This document shows positions 46,107 to 54,236 of a stretch of 64,000 bases of DNA, one piece after another. How positions within the stretch are numbered: position 1 is the first letter of the stretch; each line of letters starts with the position of its first letter. The position numbers and the translations under genes are program-made. The stretch comes from Clostridiales bacterium. Lineage in GTDB: Bacteria; Bacillota; Clostridia; Oscillospirales; Oscillospiraceae. Under the pieces are notes generated by a model that was not told where the DNA came from, ran no database searches, and worked only from the letters and a program-made list of their open reading frames with translations. The stretch lies in NCBI GenBank assembly GCA_022786995.1, contig JALFUW010000025.1:1-64000 (forward strand). The letters are read 5' to 3'.

Positions 46107-47078
46107 TTAAATGCCGGTCATTGCTGCAAGCAAATCAACTTCCATTTTCTGGATACTCTTGTGCATGGACAGTCCTTCGTCAATATCAACATCTGTGAAT
46201 TCACCATCGTGTGTACAGACAATTCGGTTTGTCTTACCCTGCAGTAGAAGTTCTACAGCCAAATATCCCATTTTGGTAGCGTTGACGCGATCGCGTCCCG
46301 TAGGTGTGCCGCCTCTTTGGATGTGTCCCAAAACAGTCACACGGGGATCCAAATCAGTAGCTTCTTTAATTTTTACCGCGATTTCAGAAGCCGAGCCAGC
46401 GCCCTCAGCTACAACAATCATGTAGTGAGTAAAACCATTGAATCTTGCCTTTCGTATCTTTTCAACAACATCGCGCTCAAAATCAATTTCCTCTTCGGGT
46501 ACCAGGACCGCGGTGGCGCCAACAGCCAAACCAACATACATGGCAAGATATCCAGCGTTCCGGCCCATCACCTCAACAACAGAGCAGCGTTCGTGAGACT
46601 GCATGGTATCGCGAAGCTTATCAATACACTCAATAGCAGTATTCGCCGCAGTATCAAAGCCAATACAATAATTCGTGCAGCTAATATCGTTATCAATCGT
46701 ACCAGGAATACCAATTACATTGATTCCGTATTTGCTTAATGCGCGTGCTCCGCGGAAGGTGCCATCACCTCCAATGGCTATGATACTGTCTAAGCCAAGG
46801 AATTTACAAGTAGAAACTGCCTTTCTTTGACCTTCCTCAGTCATAAACTCCTTGCTTCGAGCTGTATACAGGATCGTTCCGCCTCTGTTAATCGTATGAG
46901 ATACACTTTTCTCATCCAATCTTACAATATCACCGGAAATCAGGCCATTCCATCCGCGACGAATTCCGTAGCACTCCAAACCATGATACAATGCTGTGCG
47001 GACGACCGCACGGACGCAGGGGTTCATGCCAGGGGCATCGCCACCACTGGTAAGTATACCAATTCTCTTAACACTCAT
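46107..47078 (-). CDS. pfkA: 6-phosphofructokinase (ATP-dependent)
   Basis: 323 aa from ATG 47078 after GGAGGAACC. RIGILTSGGDAPGMNPCVRAVVR, AIGGDGTFRGAR (GGDGS/T ATP site), GIPGTIDNDISCTNYCIGFDTA with the catalytic PGTIDND, and EVMGRNAGYLA. Gly after GGD fits an ATP- rather than PPi-dependent enzyme. Commits glucose to glycolysis. Monocistronic with its own promoter. Confidence 0.97.
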   Translation of the reverse strand: MSVKRIGILTSGGDAPGMNPCVRAVVRTALYHGLECYGIRRGWNGLISGDIVRLDEKSVSHTINRGGTILYTARSKEFMTEEGQRKAVSTCKFLGLDSIIAIGGDGTFRGARALSKYGINVIGIPGTIDNDISCTNYCIGFDTAANTAIECIDKLRDTMQSHERCSVVEVMGRNAGYLAMYVGLAVGATAVLVPEEEIDFERDVVEKIRKARFNGFTHYMIVVAEGAGSASEIAVKIKEATDLDPRVTVLGHIQRGGTPTGRDRVNATKMGYLAVELLLQGKTNRIVCTHDGEFTDVDIDEGLSMHKSIQKMEVDLLAAMTGI

Positions 47079-47116
47079 TGTAGGTTCCTCCATTCATACA
47101 GGTTGGATTCGCCTCT

Positions 47117-47145
47117 ATTGTAGCTGCAAATCAAGAAAAAGTAAA
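47117..47145 (-). promoter_or_regulatory. pfkA promoter
   Basis: Minus strand TTTACT, a 17-nt spacer and TACAAT. Confidence 0.65.
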
Positions 47146-47249
47146 GACATAATTCGACTATGAACGCACAGAATTTTTCATACCCCTATTACCTTTGAAA
47201 ACTACATCCAAAAGGGCAGAGGGAACGAAAGAAGAAGCATGCCGTGCTG

Positions 47250-47754
47250 CAATATATTTGGTTCAATGAAAAAACTTGTGAGATTTTTAGACGAACCGAC
47301 AAATGGAGCGTTTGTTGCACAGGTTCAAACATTTCAAAAATGCTGTCATCCTGAGCGAAGCGCAGCGTAGTCGAAGGATCTTGGCACGGAATGGACTGCA
47401 AAGGATAACGCAATGCGTAGATCCTTCGACTACGCTGCGCATTTTTCTGAGGTATGACTGCCACCGGCAGTCATGGAATCCGAAATCGCTGACGCTATGC
47501 TCAGGATGACAAGGTTTTCTGTTATTTGCGGCTGCCCGACAAATTCCAATTTCGTAACAGCTTATGGTCGAGGGGCCCAAAGGATGTAGGATGACCGCCC
47601 AGCGTCCGTGACGCATTGGCTGCGGGCCCTGCCCGCCAAATTCCAATTTGTCTGACAGTGGAAGCTTTCGGTCAATATTCCTGAATCCTGCGCCCCGGTG
47701 GAAAGCAGGCAAGGGAAAGGCACACACAAACTCTTTCATTGAACCATAAATTTG
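47250..47754. repeat. About 505-bp noncoding element with 30-bp imperfect terminal inverted repeats
   Basis: Left end CAATATATTTGGTTCAATGAAA..TTGTG and the complement of the right end CAAATTTATGGTTCAATGAAAGAGTTTGTG match over about 30 bp. Inside are an inverted pair sharing GCGCAGCGTAGTCGAAGGATCT (47340-47459), a further TCAGGATGAC copy near 47508, and a direct repeat around AAATTCCAATTT (about 47541 and 47640). No believable ORF. It looks like a nested, non-autonomous repeat such as a MITE. Confidence 0.6.
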
Positions 47755-47814
47755 TAATATCATTTCGGCAAATCCGAGAATGGCGTACGGGGACAGAAAA
47801 CAAACGAAACAAAA

Positions 47815-47840
47815 CGCTACAAAACCGCAATTTTGTAGCG
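47815..47840. other. Palindrome 1 before the tyrosine recombinase
   Basis: CGCTACAAAA, CCGCAA, TTTTGTAGCG. The half-site differs by one base from that of palindrome 2 at 47953. Confidence 0.6.
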
Positions 47841-47952
47841 ACTGAGCCAGATACGGCTTGGGTTAGCGTCGGCAGCAGCTAGGGAGGGGAGCGCCCACCC
47901 GGTGAGGGGTTCGGCACTGGAACTTCAGAAGCAGTTATTCGTAGGCCTGACG

Positions 47953-47982
47953 AACGCAACAAAATAAAAATTTTGTTGCGTT
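47953..47982. other. Palindrome 2 before the tyrosine recombinase
   Basis: AACGCAACAAAAT, AAAA, ATTTTGTTGCGTT, a perfect 13-bp arm. Its right arm contains the candidate -35 box of the recombinase gene, so a bound protein could repress it. Confidence 0.65.
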
Positions 47983-48004
47983 TAGATGCAATTTGTGATA
48001 GAAT
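47976..48004 (+). promoter_or_regulatory. Candidate promoter of the second tyrosine recombinase
   Basis: TTGCGT, a 17-nt spacer and TAGAAT, 74 bp before ATG 48078. Confidence 0.5.
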
Positions 48005-48077
48005 ATAAGCACAGCCGCATCGACTATGATCCCAAGGATTATCACCGAATCGATAACACATGTTTTTTGGAGGCTTT

Positions 48078-49076
48078 ATGAAACGCTATTCAGATTGTCC
48101 GCAAGTTCTGCGAGAATTTCTAATTTACCACGAAAACATTATGGGCCAGTCACCGTTGACAATATCTGAGTATTATCTGGATCTGAGAATGTTTCTCAGG
48201 TTTATCAAACTCATGCGTAATGATATGCCCATCTCAACCCAGCTGGACAATATTGATATTCGCGATGTAGATATTTCGTTTATTCAAAGTATCGATACTT
48301 CTGATGTATTTGATTTTCTATCGTACTTAGCGAATGATCGGGCTATCCACCCGGACTCAGTTTCTCCAGACTACGGAGTATCTCCATCTGCCCGTGCAAG
48401 AAAGCTTTCTTCGATTAAATCGTTTTTCAAATACTTAACAGTAAGAACGAAGCAACTGCAGGAAAATCCCGTTGCGGATTTGGAGTATCCAAAACTTCGC
48501 AAAAGTCTACCGAAGTACCTGACTATGGAACAGTCAGCTGCTTTGCTTCAGGCCGTTTCTGGGCAAAACGAAAAGCGCGATTATGCAATCTTGATGCTGT
48601 TCTTGAACTGTGGAATCCGCCGCAGTGAGTTGGTCGGGTTAAATCTTTCAGATGTTTATGAAGATCGCATCCGTGTCCTTGGCAAAGGCAATAAAGAACG
48701 CTTTGTGTACTTCGGAAAGGCTTGCCGCAAGGCTATTGATGCGTATCTGATTGAGCGCAACAAGAAAGAACTGTCGGACAACCGGGCGTTGTTTGGTTCA
48801 AGGGATAACAACAGAATCAGTGTCACAGCGGTGCACAGATTGGTAAAAAAAGCGCTTCTGAAGGCTGGCCTAGATTCCACACAGTTTTCAGCACACAAGC
48901 TGCGTCATACTGCCGCAACAATGATGCTCTCAGGTGGTGTTGATGTAAAAACTGTACAGGAAGTGCTGGGACATGAAAATCTGAATACAACCCAGATATA
49001 CACCCATATTGAAAATACGGAGTTGAGGATCGCGGCCGAAGCGAATCCACTCTCAAAACTTGATTTCGAAAAATAG
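48078..49076 (+). CDS. xerC: Tyrosine recombinase, XerC-like
   Basis: About 332 aa from ATG 48078 (TTGGAGG upstream; the track starts at 48060). The core-binding domain LREFLIYHENIMGQSPLTISEYYLDLRMFLRFIKLM is followed by a catalytic domain with NCGIRRSELVGLNLSDV, AHKLRHTAATMMLSGGVDVKTVQEVLGHENLNTTQIYTH. RHRHY is complete. A roughly 30-residue insertion (about 60-95) lies between the N-terminal helices. It may be the XerC partner of XerD, or a stand-alone recombinase acting on the nearby palindromes. Confidence 0.85.
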   Translation: MKRYSDCPQVLREFLIYHENIMGQSPLTISEYYLDLRMFLRFIKLMRNDMPISTQLDNIDIRDVDISFIQSIDTSDVFDFLSYLANDRAIHPDSVSPDYGVSPSARARKLSSIKSFFKYLTVRTKQLQENPVADLEYPKLRKSLPKYLTMEQSAALLQAVSGQNEKRDYAILMLFLNCGIRRSELVGLNLSDVYEDRIRVLGKGNKERFVYFGKACRKAIDAYLIERNKKELSDNRALFGSRDNNRISVTAVHRLVKKALLKAGLDSTQFSAHKLRHTAATMMLSGGVDVKTVQEVLGHENLNTTQIYTHIENTELRIAAEANPLSKLDFEK

Positions 49077-49130
49077 TGGAAATAATGTCGATTGCAACTG
49101 ATTGTTGCTAAGAAATTGTGGGTAATTCTT

Positions 49131-49520
49131 ATGTCTATTGGAGAAAGAATTGTACAGTTGAGGAATGATAAGGGCGTTTCTCAGGGGCAGCTTGCGCAAA
49201 TCCTGGGCGTGTCTCGCCAGGCGATCAGCAAATGGGAAAATGATCAAAGCAGTCCAGACACTCTTCACCTTATCAAGCTTGCGGATGTTTTGGATACCGA
49301 GGTTGAATATCTGGCGACAGGACGGAAACCGGTCTATGAAGAGGCTCCGATTGTTGTAAATATGGTTCATAAAGTTGATAAAGTGGTAGAGAAAGTAGTC
49401 GAAAAGCCTATACTCAGAAAGATTGTGCGGGTAAAATATGTCAGAAATCCTTTGGAATACTTTTTGCTTGCTGTTATTTCCCTGATCATTGGCCTTATTC
49501 TTGGAGCAATTTTCCTTTAA
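49131..49520 (+). CDS. Xre-family HTH protein with C-terminal membrane helix
   Basis: 129 aa from ATG 49131. HTH (2-60): IGERIVQLRNDKGVSQGQLAQILGVSRQAISKWENDQSSPDTLHLIKLADVL. After a charged linker (HKVDKVVEKVVEKP) comes a helix, LEYFLLAVISLIIGLILGAIFL. A membrane-tethered transcription factor. Its targets are unknown. Confidence 0.85.
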   Translation: MSIGERIVQLRNDKGVSQGQLAQILGVSRQAISKWENDQSSPDTLHLIKLADVLDTEVEYLATGRKPVYEEAPIVVNMVHKVDKVVEKVVEKPILRKIVRVKYVRNPLEYFLLAVISLIIGLILGAIFL

Positions 49521-49552
49521 CCCCCCTCCCCTTCTCCCCTTTTAGATAAAAA

Positions 49553-49585
49553 AAGAAGGTACACAATTGTGCACCTTCTTTTTTT
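49553..49585. terminator. Bidirectional terminator between the Xre gene and tRNA-Leu
   Basis: AAGAAGGTACACAATTGTGCACCTTCTT with T-runs on both strands. Confidence 0.88.
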
Positions 49586-49672
49586 GGTGGGCGAGGCGGG
49601 ACTTGAACCCGCACGTCCGCAGTGAACACTAGAACCTGAATCTAGCGAGTCTACCAATTCCACCACTCGCCC
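49585..49672 (-). tRNA. tRNA-Leu (anticodon CAG)
   Basis: Minus strand GGGCGAGTGGTGGAATTGG...; the acceptor stem GGGCGAG/CTCGCCC closes, the anticodon loop TTCAGGT gives CAG, a long variable arm fits a class II tRNA, GGTTCAAGTCC is the T loop, and CCA is encoded (49585-49587). Confidence 0.97.
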
Positions 49673-49704
49673 ATATCTCGTTGCCGTCTCTCAACGACCA
49701 ACAT

Positions 49705-49733
49705 ATGATACCACAGGTTCTTGTAATTGTCAA
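49705..49733 (-). promoter_or_regulatory. tRNA-Leu promoter
   Basis: Minus strand TTGACA, a 17-nt spacer and TATCAT, about 33 bp before the tRNA. Confidence 0.8.
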
Positions 49734-49819
49734 TAAGAAAAAACTTGAGTTTCGGTATATCTTAGTCCCCAAGTTATCCACAGGAGAAAAACCACCAAAC
49801 AAGAAAAGCCGAAATAGTT

Positions 49820-49983
49820 AGGGCAACACCGCATAATGGGACAAGGAGATTCGGTGAGAGATTTTGACCCGAGCGAAAGTATGAAAAATGCGGGAATACT
49901 GGATGTATTTCCCATTTTTCATACTGCACGATTGGGGCAAAAGATCCGCCGAAGCCCGCAGTGCCCATTGTACGGTGTTGCCT
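49820..49983. repeat. 164-bp palindromic repeat, copy 2
   Basis: Ends AGGGCAACACCG and (complement of right end) AGGCAACACCG. Inner arms GTATGAAAAATG/CATTTTTCATAC-like flank the centre GGGAATACTGGATGTATTTCCC. Aligns with the complement of 26075-26238 in the centre and in AGATTTTG and GGGGCAAAAGAT blocks. Its last base is the first base of the coaX stop codon. Confidence 0.8.
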
Positions 49984-50753
49984 TAGCATTTTTTGTTCTT
50001 TTTGTAAATTATGTTCAAGCCTTTCAGCAGAAGATCCTTCTCAAGTATGATCTCCCGCTTACACAGCGGTGTAATGAACTGCGCCAGACCGCCAGTGGCA
50101 ATCAACGTGCAGCGGTGTCCAAGCTCTTCTTCCATCCGCTCAACAAGTCCGTCAATCATTGCAGCGGTTCCGTACATCATTCCGCTGCGCATACAGTCCA
50201 CCGTATTTTTACCAATGACCTGTTTCGGCTGGTCAAGGCTGATTCCCGGCAGCTGCGCCGCGCGGCTGGTCAGTGCGTCCAGCGAGACCCGGACACCGGG
50301 GAAAATCACGCCGCCCATATACACATTTTCTGGCTCCACCGCTTCAATGGTGGTAGCGGTACCCAGATCCAGCAGAAGCAGCGGCGCTTTGTATTCAGCC
50401 AATGCGGCAACCGCGATCACGATCCGGTCGCTGCCCACCTGAGAAGGCACATCCACATGGATGTTAAGGCCCGTTTTCAGTCCGGGGCCCACCACCATGG
50501 GCTGCTTTCCGATGATCTTGATCACGCCGGTTCGTACGGAGTTAAATACCGGCGGAACCACCGAAGAAATAATGCAGTCCTTGATATCCGACCGATCTAC
50601 ACCATATGCTTCCAGCATGTTTTTGATCTCCACGCCGTACTGATCCGATGTTCTGGTGCGGTCGGTGGCGATACGGGCTTTGAAAAGGATTTTATCGTCA
50701 CGAAAGCAGCCAATTACAAGATTGGTATTGCCGATATCAATGGCCAGAAGCAT
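49983..50753 (-). CDS. coaX: Type III pantothenate kinase
   Basis: 256 aa. ASKHA fold: MLLAIDIGNTNLVIGCF, ATDRTRTSDQYG, SSVVPPVFNSV, VGSDRIVIAVAA, LLLDLGTATTIEAV, GGVIFPGV. First step of CoA synthesis. AGGAGGAAATAGT before the ATG; lies 12 bp after the pantothenate transporter gene on the same strand. Confidence 0.96.
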   Translation of the reverse strand: MLLAIDIGNTNLVIGCFRDDKILFKARIATDRTRTSDQYGVEIKNMLEAYGVDRSDIKDCIISSVVPPVFNSVRTGVIKIIGKQPMVVGPGLKTGLNIHVDVPSQVGSDRIVIAVAALAEYKAPLLLLDLGTATTIEAVEPENVYMGGVIFPGVRVSLDALTSRAAQLPGISLDQPKQVIGKNTVDCMRSGMMYGTAAMIDGLVERMEEELGHRCTLIATGGLAQFITPLCKREIILEKDLLLKGLNIIYKKNKKC

Positions 50754-50765
50754 ACTATTTCCTCC

Positions 50766-51398
50766 TTATCGATTCTTCATGCGTGCCATCAGATGCAGCA
50801 GCGCTTTGCCGATGACAGTCACCAGCACCGCCGCAATAATTGCCTCGGGAATGCCGGAAGCCGTAACGGTTCCCATCACAAGCCCAAAGACGGCAGTGAT
50901 CGCCACATTCTTTGCCTGGGCGTACTGCTGGGCCAGCAGCAGATAGATGCTGCCCATCACCAGAATCGTGTGGCAGATGGTAGAGACAGCCGCCGTCACC
51001 GGCAGAGCCAGATAGTCCTGCTTCAGCACTTTTTTTAGCCCTTTCCAGAGCCAGCCGGCAATCACACCCAGCAGAATCCGGCAGCCCAGGGCGATCCAAA
51101 GGCTTTTCAAAACACCCGGCAGACCTTCCGTGGTCATAAACGGAGAAAAGGCGAATGCCAGCAGTCCGGGAGAAGTGGTATTGGCCCAGATGGAACAAAG
51201 GCCAAATACGCCGCCCAGTACCGCGCCCGCGGCGGGTCCCAGAAGGACGGCGCCCAGAATCACCGGGATGTGCATGGTGGTGGCTTTGATCACAGGCAGC
51301 GGAATAAATCCGATGCCGGTGGCGCCCATCACCAGCAAAATTCCGCAGAACATTGCCAGCGTCGCCATATAGCGGGTGTCCATTTTTTTACGGTTCAT
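50766..51398 (-). CDS. panT: ECF transporter S component, probably pantothenate (PanT-like)
   Basis: 210 aa from ATG 51398, 8 nt after AGGAGG (the track uses TTG). Six hydrophobic segments; IKATTMHIPVILGAVLLGPAAGAVLGGVFGLCSI is typical of S components. The substrate is inferred from cotranscription with pantothenate kinase. It would use shared EcfAA'T modules encoded elsewhere. Confidence 0.82.
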   Translation of the reverse strand: MNRKKMDTRYMATLAMFCGILLVMGATGIGFIPLPVIKATTMHIPVILGAVLLGPAAGAVLGGVFGLCSIWANTTSPGLLAFAFSPFMTTEGLPGVLKSLWIALGCRILLGVIAGWLWKGLKKVLKQDYLALPVTAAVSTICHTILVMGSIYLLLAQQYAQAKNVAITAVFGLVMGTVTASGIPEAIIAAVLVTVIGKALLHLMARMKNR

Positions 51399-51472
51399 AT
51401 TCAATTACCTCCTGCTGCCGTTCCTCATGTAAGGATACAGCGCAAATTTTACGGGCTTCCGCCCAAAACGGT

Positions 51473-51501
51473 ATTATAGCAGAGCTGTTTCAAAAAAACA
51501 A
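51473..51501 (-). promoter_or_regulatory. panT-coaX promoter
   Basis: Minus strand TTGTTT, a 17-nt spacer and TATAAT. Confidence 0.55.
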
Positions 51502-51515
51502 GTAAAAATCCTGCC

Positions 51516-51544
51516 TTTACATCAAGGCCCAATCGGGGTATAAT
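51516..51544 (+). promoter_or_regulatory. coaBC promoter
   Basis: TTTACA, a 17-nt spacer and TATAAT, divergent from panT. The two CoA transcripts could be co-regulated from this 180-bp region. Confidence 0.7.
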
Positions 51545-51577
51545 GAACGCAAATGAGCCGATTCGGGAGGATTTTGT

Positions 51578-52774
51578 ATGCTGAAGGGAAAAACGGTTTT
51601 GCTTGGCGTTACCGGCGGAATCGCTGCCTATAAGGCCGCGGCGCTGGCATCGACTCTCGTCAAGCAGCATGCGGCTGTGGAAGTGGTCATGACGGAGCAT
51701 GCCACTGAGTTTATTACGCCGCTGACCTTTGAACAGCTCACCGGTCGAAAGGTCATGGTCGATACCTTTGACCGAAATTTCGTCCATCAGGTGGAGCATA
51801 TTTCCCTTGCCCAGCGCACGGATCTGGTCATCATCGCTCCCGCAACCGCCAATATCTGCGCCAAGCTGGCCCACGGGCTTGCCGACGATATGCTGACAAC
51901 CACCGTGCTTGCCTGCCGCTGTCCCAAGCTGATTGCCCCTGCCATGAACACGAATATGTACGAAAACCCCGTGACCCAGGACAATCTGGATACCCTGCGG
52001 CGCTACGGCTGGGATGTAATTTCCCCAGCCAGCGGACGCCTGGCATGCGGCGCGGTAGGGCCCGGCAAGCTGCCGGAGCCGGAGGAGTTGCTGCAATATA
52101 TTCTGCGGCGGCTGGCATTTCCTCATGATCTGGAGGGTAAGAAAGTGCTCATCAGCGCCGGCCCCACCCAGGAAGCGCTGGATCCCGTGCGATACCTGAC
52201 AAACCATTCCACGGGAAAAATGGGCTATGCGCTGGCCCGGATGGCCATGCTGCGGGGTGCGGAGGTGACATTGGTTTCCGGTCCGGTCTCTATTGCTCCT
52301 CCTCCCTTTGTTCGGCTGGTTCCCATCGTATCCGCACAGGATATGTTCGAGGCCATTACGGCCGACGCGCCCGGCGCTGACTATATCTTTATGGCGGCAG
52401 CCGTGGCGGACTACACACCCGCCCAGTACGCGGACGATAAAATCAAGAAACACGACGGCGATATGTCTATTCCTCTGCAAAGAACCAAAGATATTCTGGG
52501 ATATTTGGGAGAACACCGTTCTGATAACCAGATCATCTGCGGATTCTCCATGGAAACCCAGGATATGCTGGAAAACAGCCGGGCAAAACTCCAAAAAAAG
52601 AAGGTAGATATGATCTGCGCCAACAATCTGAAGGTTCCCGGCGCCGGCTTTGGGGTGGATACCAATGTCATTACCATGATCACGAGGGACAACATCACAG
52701 AGCTTCCGCTGCTGACCAAGGACGAAACCGCAAACGCCATCCTTGATAAGGCAGTAAACCTTTCCAATCGATAA
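51578..52774 (+). CDS. coaBC: Phosphopantothenoylcysteine decarboxylase/synthase
   Basis: 398 aa bifunctional CoA enzyme. N-terminal flavin decarboxylase CoaC: LLGVTGGIAAYKAAALAS, APATANICAKLAHGLADDML, APAMNTNMYENP. C-terminal synthase CoaB: VLISAGPTQEALDPVRYLTNHSTGKMGYALA, FMAAAVADYTP. GGGAGGA site. Works downstream of CoaX. Confidence 0.97.
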   Translation: MLKGKTVLLGVTGGIAAYKAAALASTLVKQHAAVEVVMTEHATEFITPLTFEQLTGRKVMVDTFDRNFVHQVEHISLAQRTDLVIIAPATANICAKLAHGLADDMLTTTVLACRCPKLIAPAMNTNMYENPVTQDNLDTLRRYGWDVISPASGRLACGAVGPGKLPEPEELLQYILRRLAFPHDLEGKKVLISAGPTQEALDPVRYLTNHSTGKMGYALARMAMLRGAEVTLVSGPVSIAPPPFVRLVPIVSAQDMFEAITADAPGADYIFMAAAVADYTPAQYADDKIKKHDGDMSIPLQRTKDILGYLGEHRSDNQIICGFSMETQDMLENSRAKLQKKKVDMICANNLKVPGAGFGVDTNVITMITRDNITELPLLTKDETANAILDKAVNLSNR

Positions 52775-52781
52775 TATGAAT

Positions 52782-52811
52782 ATATCGGCTGTCCGATCGG
52801 ACAGCCGATAT
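52782..52811. terminator. Palindrome between coaBC and radA
   Basis: ATATCGGCTGTCCGATCGGACAGCCGATAT, a perfect 30-bp palindrome between converging genes. Probable bidirectional terminator, though T-runs are short. Confidence 0.65.
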
Positions 52812-52814
52812 TCG

Positions 52815-54176
52815 TTACAGCGCCGTTTCAATGGCTTCCCGCAGATTCCGCACCCGATACACCGTCAGACCCTTTGGGATTTCCACCTTCTCTGAGCCGC
52901 TTCTGGGAATCATACACTTCGTAAAGCCCAGACGGGACACTTCGCCCAGACGCTGGGAAAGATGGGACACCGCCCGAATCTCGCCTGTCAGGCCCACTTC
53001 CCCAATGGCAACCAGATCGTCCGCAATGGGAACATCCCGATAGGACGAGGCAATCGCCAGCGCCACCGGCAGATCGGCGCCCGGTTCGTCCAGATGCAGG
53101 CCGCCGATCACATTGATATAGGCGTCAAATGCGCTGAGCTTCATCCCGGCCCGCTTCTCCGCAACCGCCATCAGAAGCACCGCCCGGTTGAAGTCAAAGC
53201 CGTCCGATGCCCGGCGGGGAACATTAAAGGTGGTCTTGGCAATCAGCGCCTGTACCTCCGCCAGAACAGGCCGGGTGCCCTCCATGACGCAGGCAACGCA
53301 GGTGCCGCTGGCGCCCTCAGGTCTGCCCTCCAGCAGCATCTGCGACGGATTCGGAACCTCCTCAAGACCCGTATCCAGCATCTCAAAAACACCGATTTCG
53401 TTTGTGGAGCCAAATCGGTTTTTTGCCGCCCGCAGAAGCCGGTAGGAGGTATTGGGATCACCTTCAAAGTACAGCACGCAGTCCACCATGTGTTCCAGCA
53501 CCTTCGGCCCCGCAATGTTTCCGTCCTTGTTGATGTGACCCACCACAAAAACCGTGATCCCCTGGGCTTTGGACAGCTGCATCATGGTCATGGTGCAGTC
53601 CTTGACCTGGGATACACTGCCGGGAGAAGAATCGTTATTCTCGTTATAGAGCGTCTGGATGGAATCCACGATCAGAATATCCGGCTGCATATCGTCTACG
53701 GTTTCCACAATGTCGGACAGTCTGGTTTCCGACAGGATATATAAATCCTCTGGCGATACCCCCAGCCGCTCCGCCCGGAGCTTCAGCTGGCGCTCGCTTT
53801 CCTCGCCGGAGATATAAAGAACCCGCCGTCCGTTGCACAGACTGTTGCAGATTTGCAGCAGCAGCGTGGATTTTCCGATACCGGGCGCACCGCCCACCAG
53901 CACCAGGGAACCGGCCACCGCGCCGCCGCCCAGCACACGATCCAGCTCCCCCATGCCGGTAGAAAAACGGATTTCACCGTCACTATCCACCTCCCGGATA
54001 CGCTGAGGCCTGCGGCTCATTCCCACAGGCGCGGATTTTGCCTTACCCGGGGCAACCGGCTTCTCTATGTGTTCCTCCATGGTGTTGTAGGCCCCGCAGC
54101 TGGGGCATCGTCCCATCCATTTCGGCGTCTCATTTCCGCAGTTGGTGCAGAAAAAAACAGATTTTGTCTTTGCCAT
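52815..54176 (-). CDS. radA: DNA repair protein RadA (Sms)
   Basis: 453 aa from ATG 54176 after GGAGGATGG. Zinc finger CTNCGNETPKWMGRCPSCG, Walker A GGAPGIGKSTLLLQ, KNRFGSTNEIGVFEM (the RadA KNRFG motif) and a Lon-like C-terminal domain (LPVALAIASSYRD). Branch-migration helicase in recombination. Confidence 0.97.
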   Translation of the reverse strand: MAKTKSVFFCTNCGNETPKWMGRCPSCGAYNTMEEHIEKPVAPGKAKSAPVGMSRRPQRIREVDSDGEIRFSTGMGELDRVLGGGAVAGSLVLVGGAPGIGKSTLLLQICNSLCNGRRVLYISGEESERQLKLRAERLGVSPEDLYILSETRLSDIVETVDDMQPDILIVDSIQTLYNENNDSSPGSVSQVKDCTMTMMQLSKAQGITVFVVGHINKDGNIAGPKVLEHMVDCVLYFEGDPNTSYRLLRAAKNRFGSTNEIGVFEMLDTGLEEVPNPSQMLLEGRPEGASGTCVACVMEGTRPVLAEVQALIAKTTFNVPRRASDGFDFNRAVLLMAVAEKRAGMKLSAFDAYINVIGGLHLDEPGADLPVALAIASSYRDVPIADDLVAIGEVGLTGEIRAVSHLSQRLGEVSRLGFTKCMIPRSGSEKVEIPKGLTVYRVRNLREAIETAL

Positions 54177-54236
54177 ATGCCATCCTCCGACGGAATCGTT
54201 GTCTATCACGGATTATACCAGCAAAAGACATTTTGG

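Noticed and set aside
47287-47763. 158-aa minus ORF in the pfkA-recombinase gap
   Set aside because: Made of the inverted repeats listed there; no domain and no ribosome site.
47815-47982. Palindromes as simple terminators
   Set aside because: They lack T-runs, share a half-site and lie upstream of the gene, so termination of pfkA (opposite strand, other end) does not fit.
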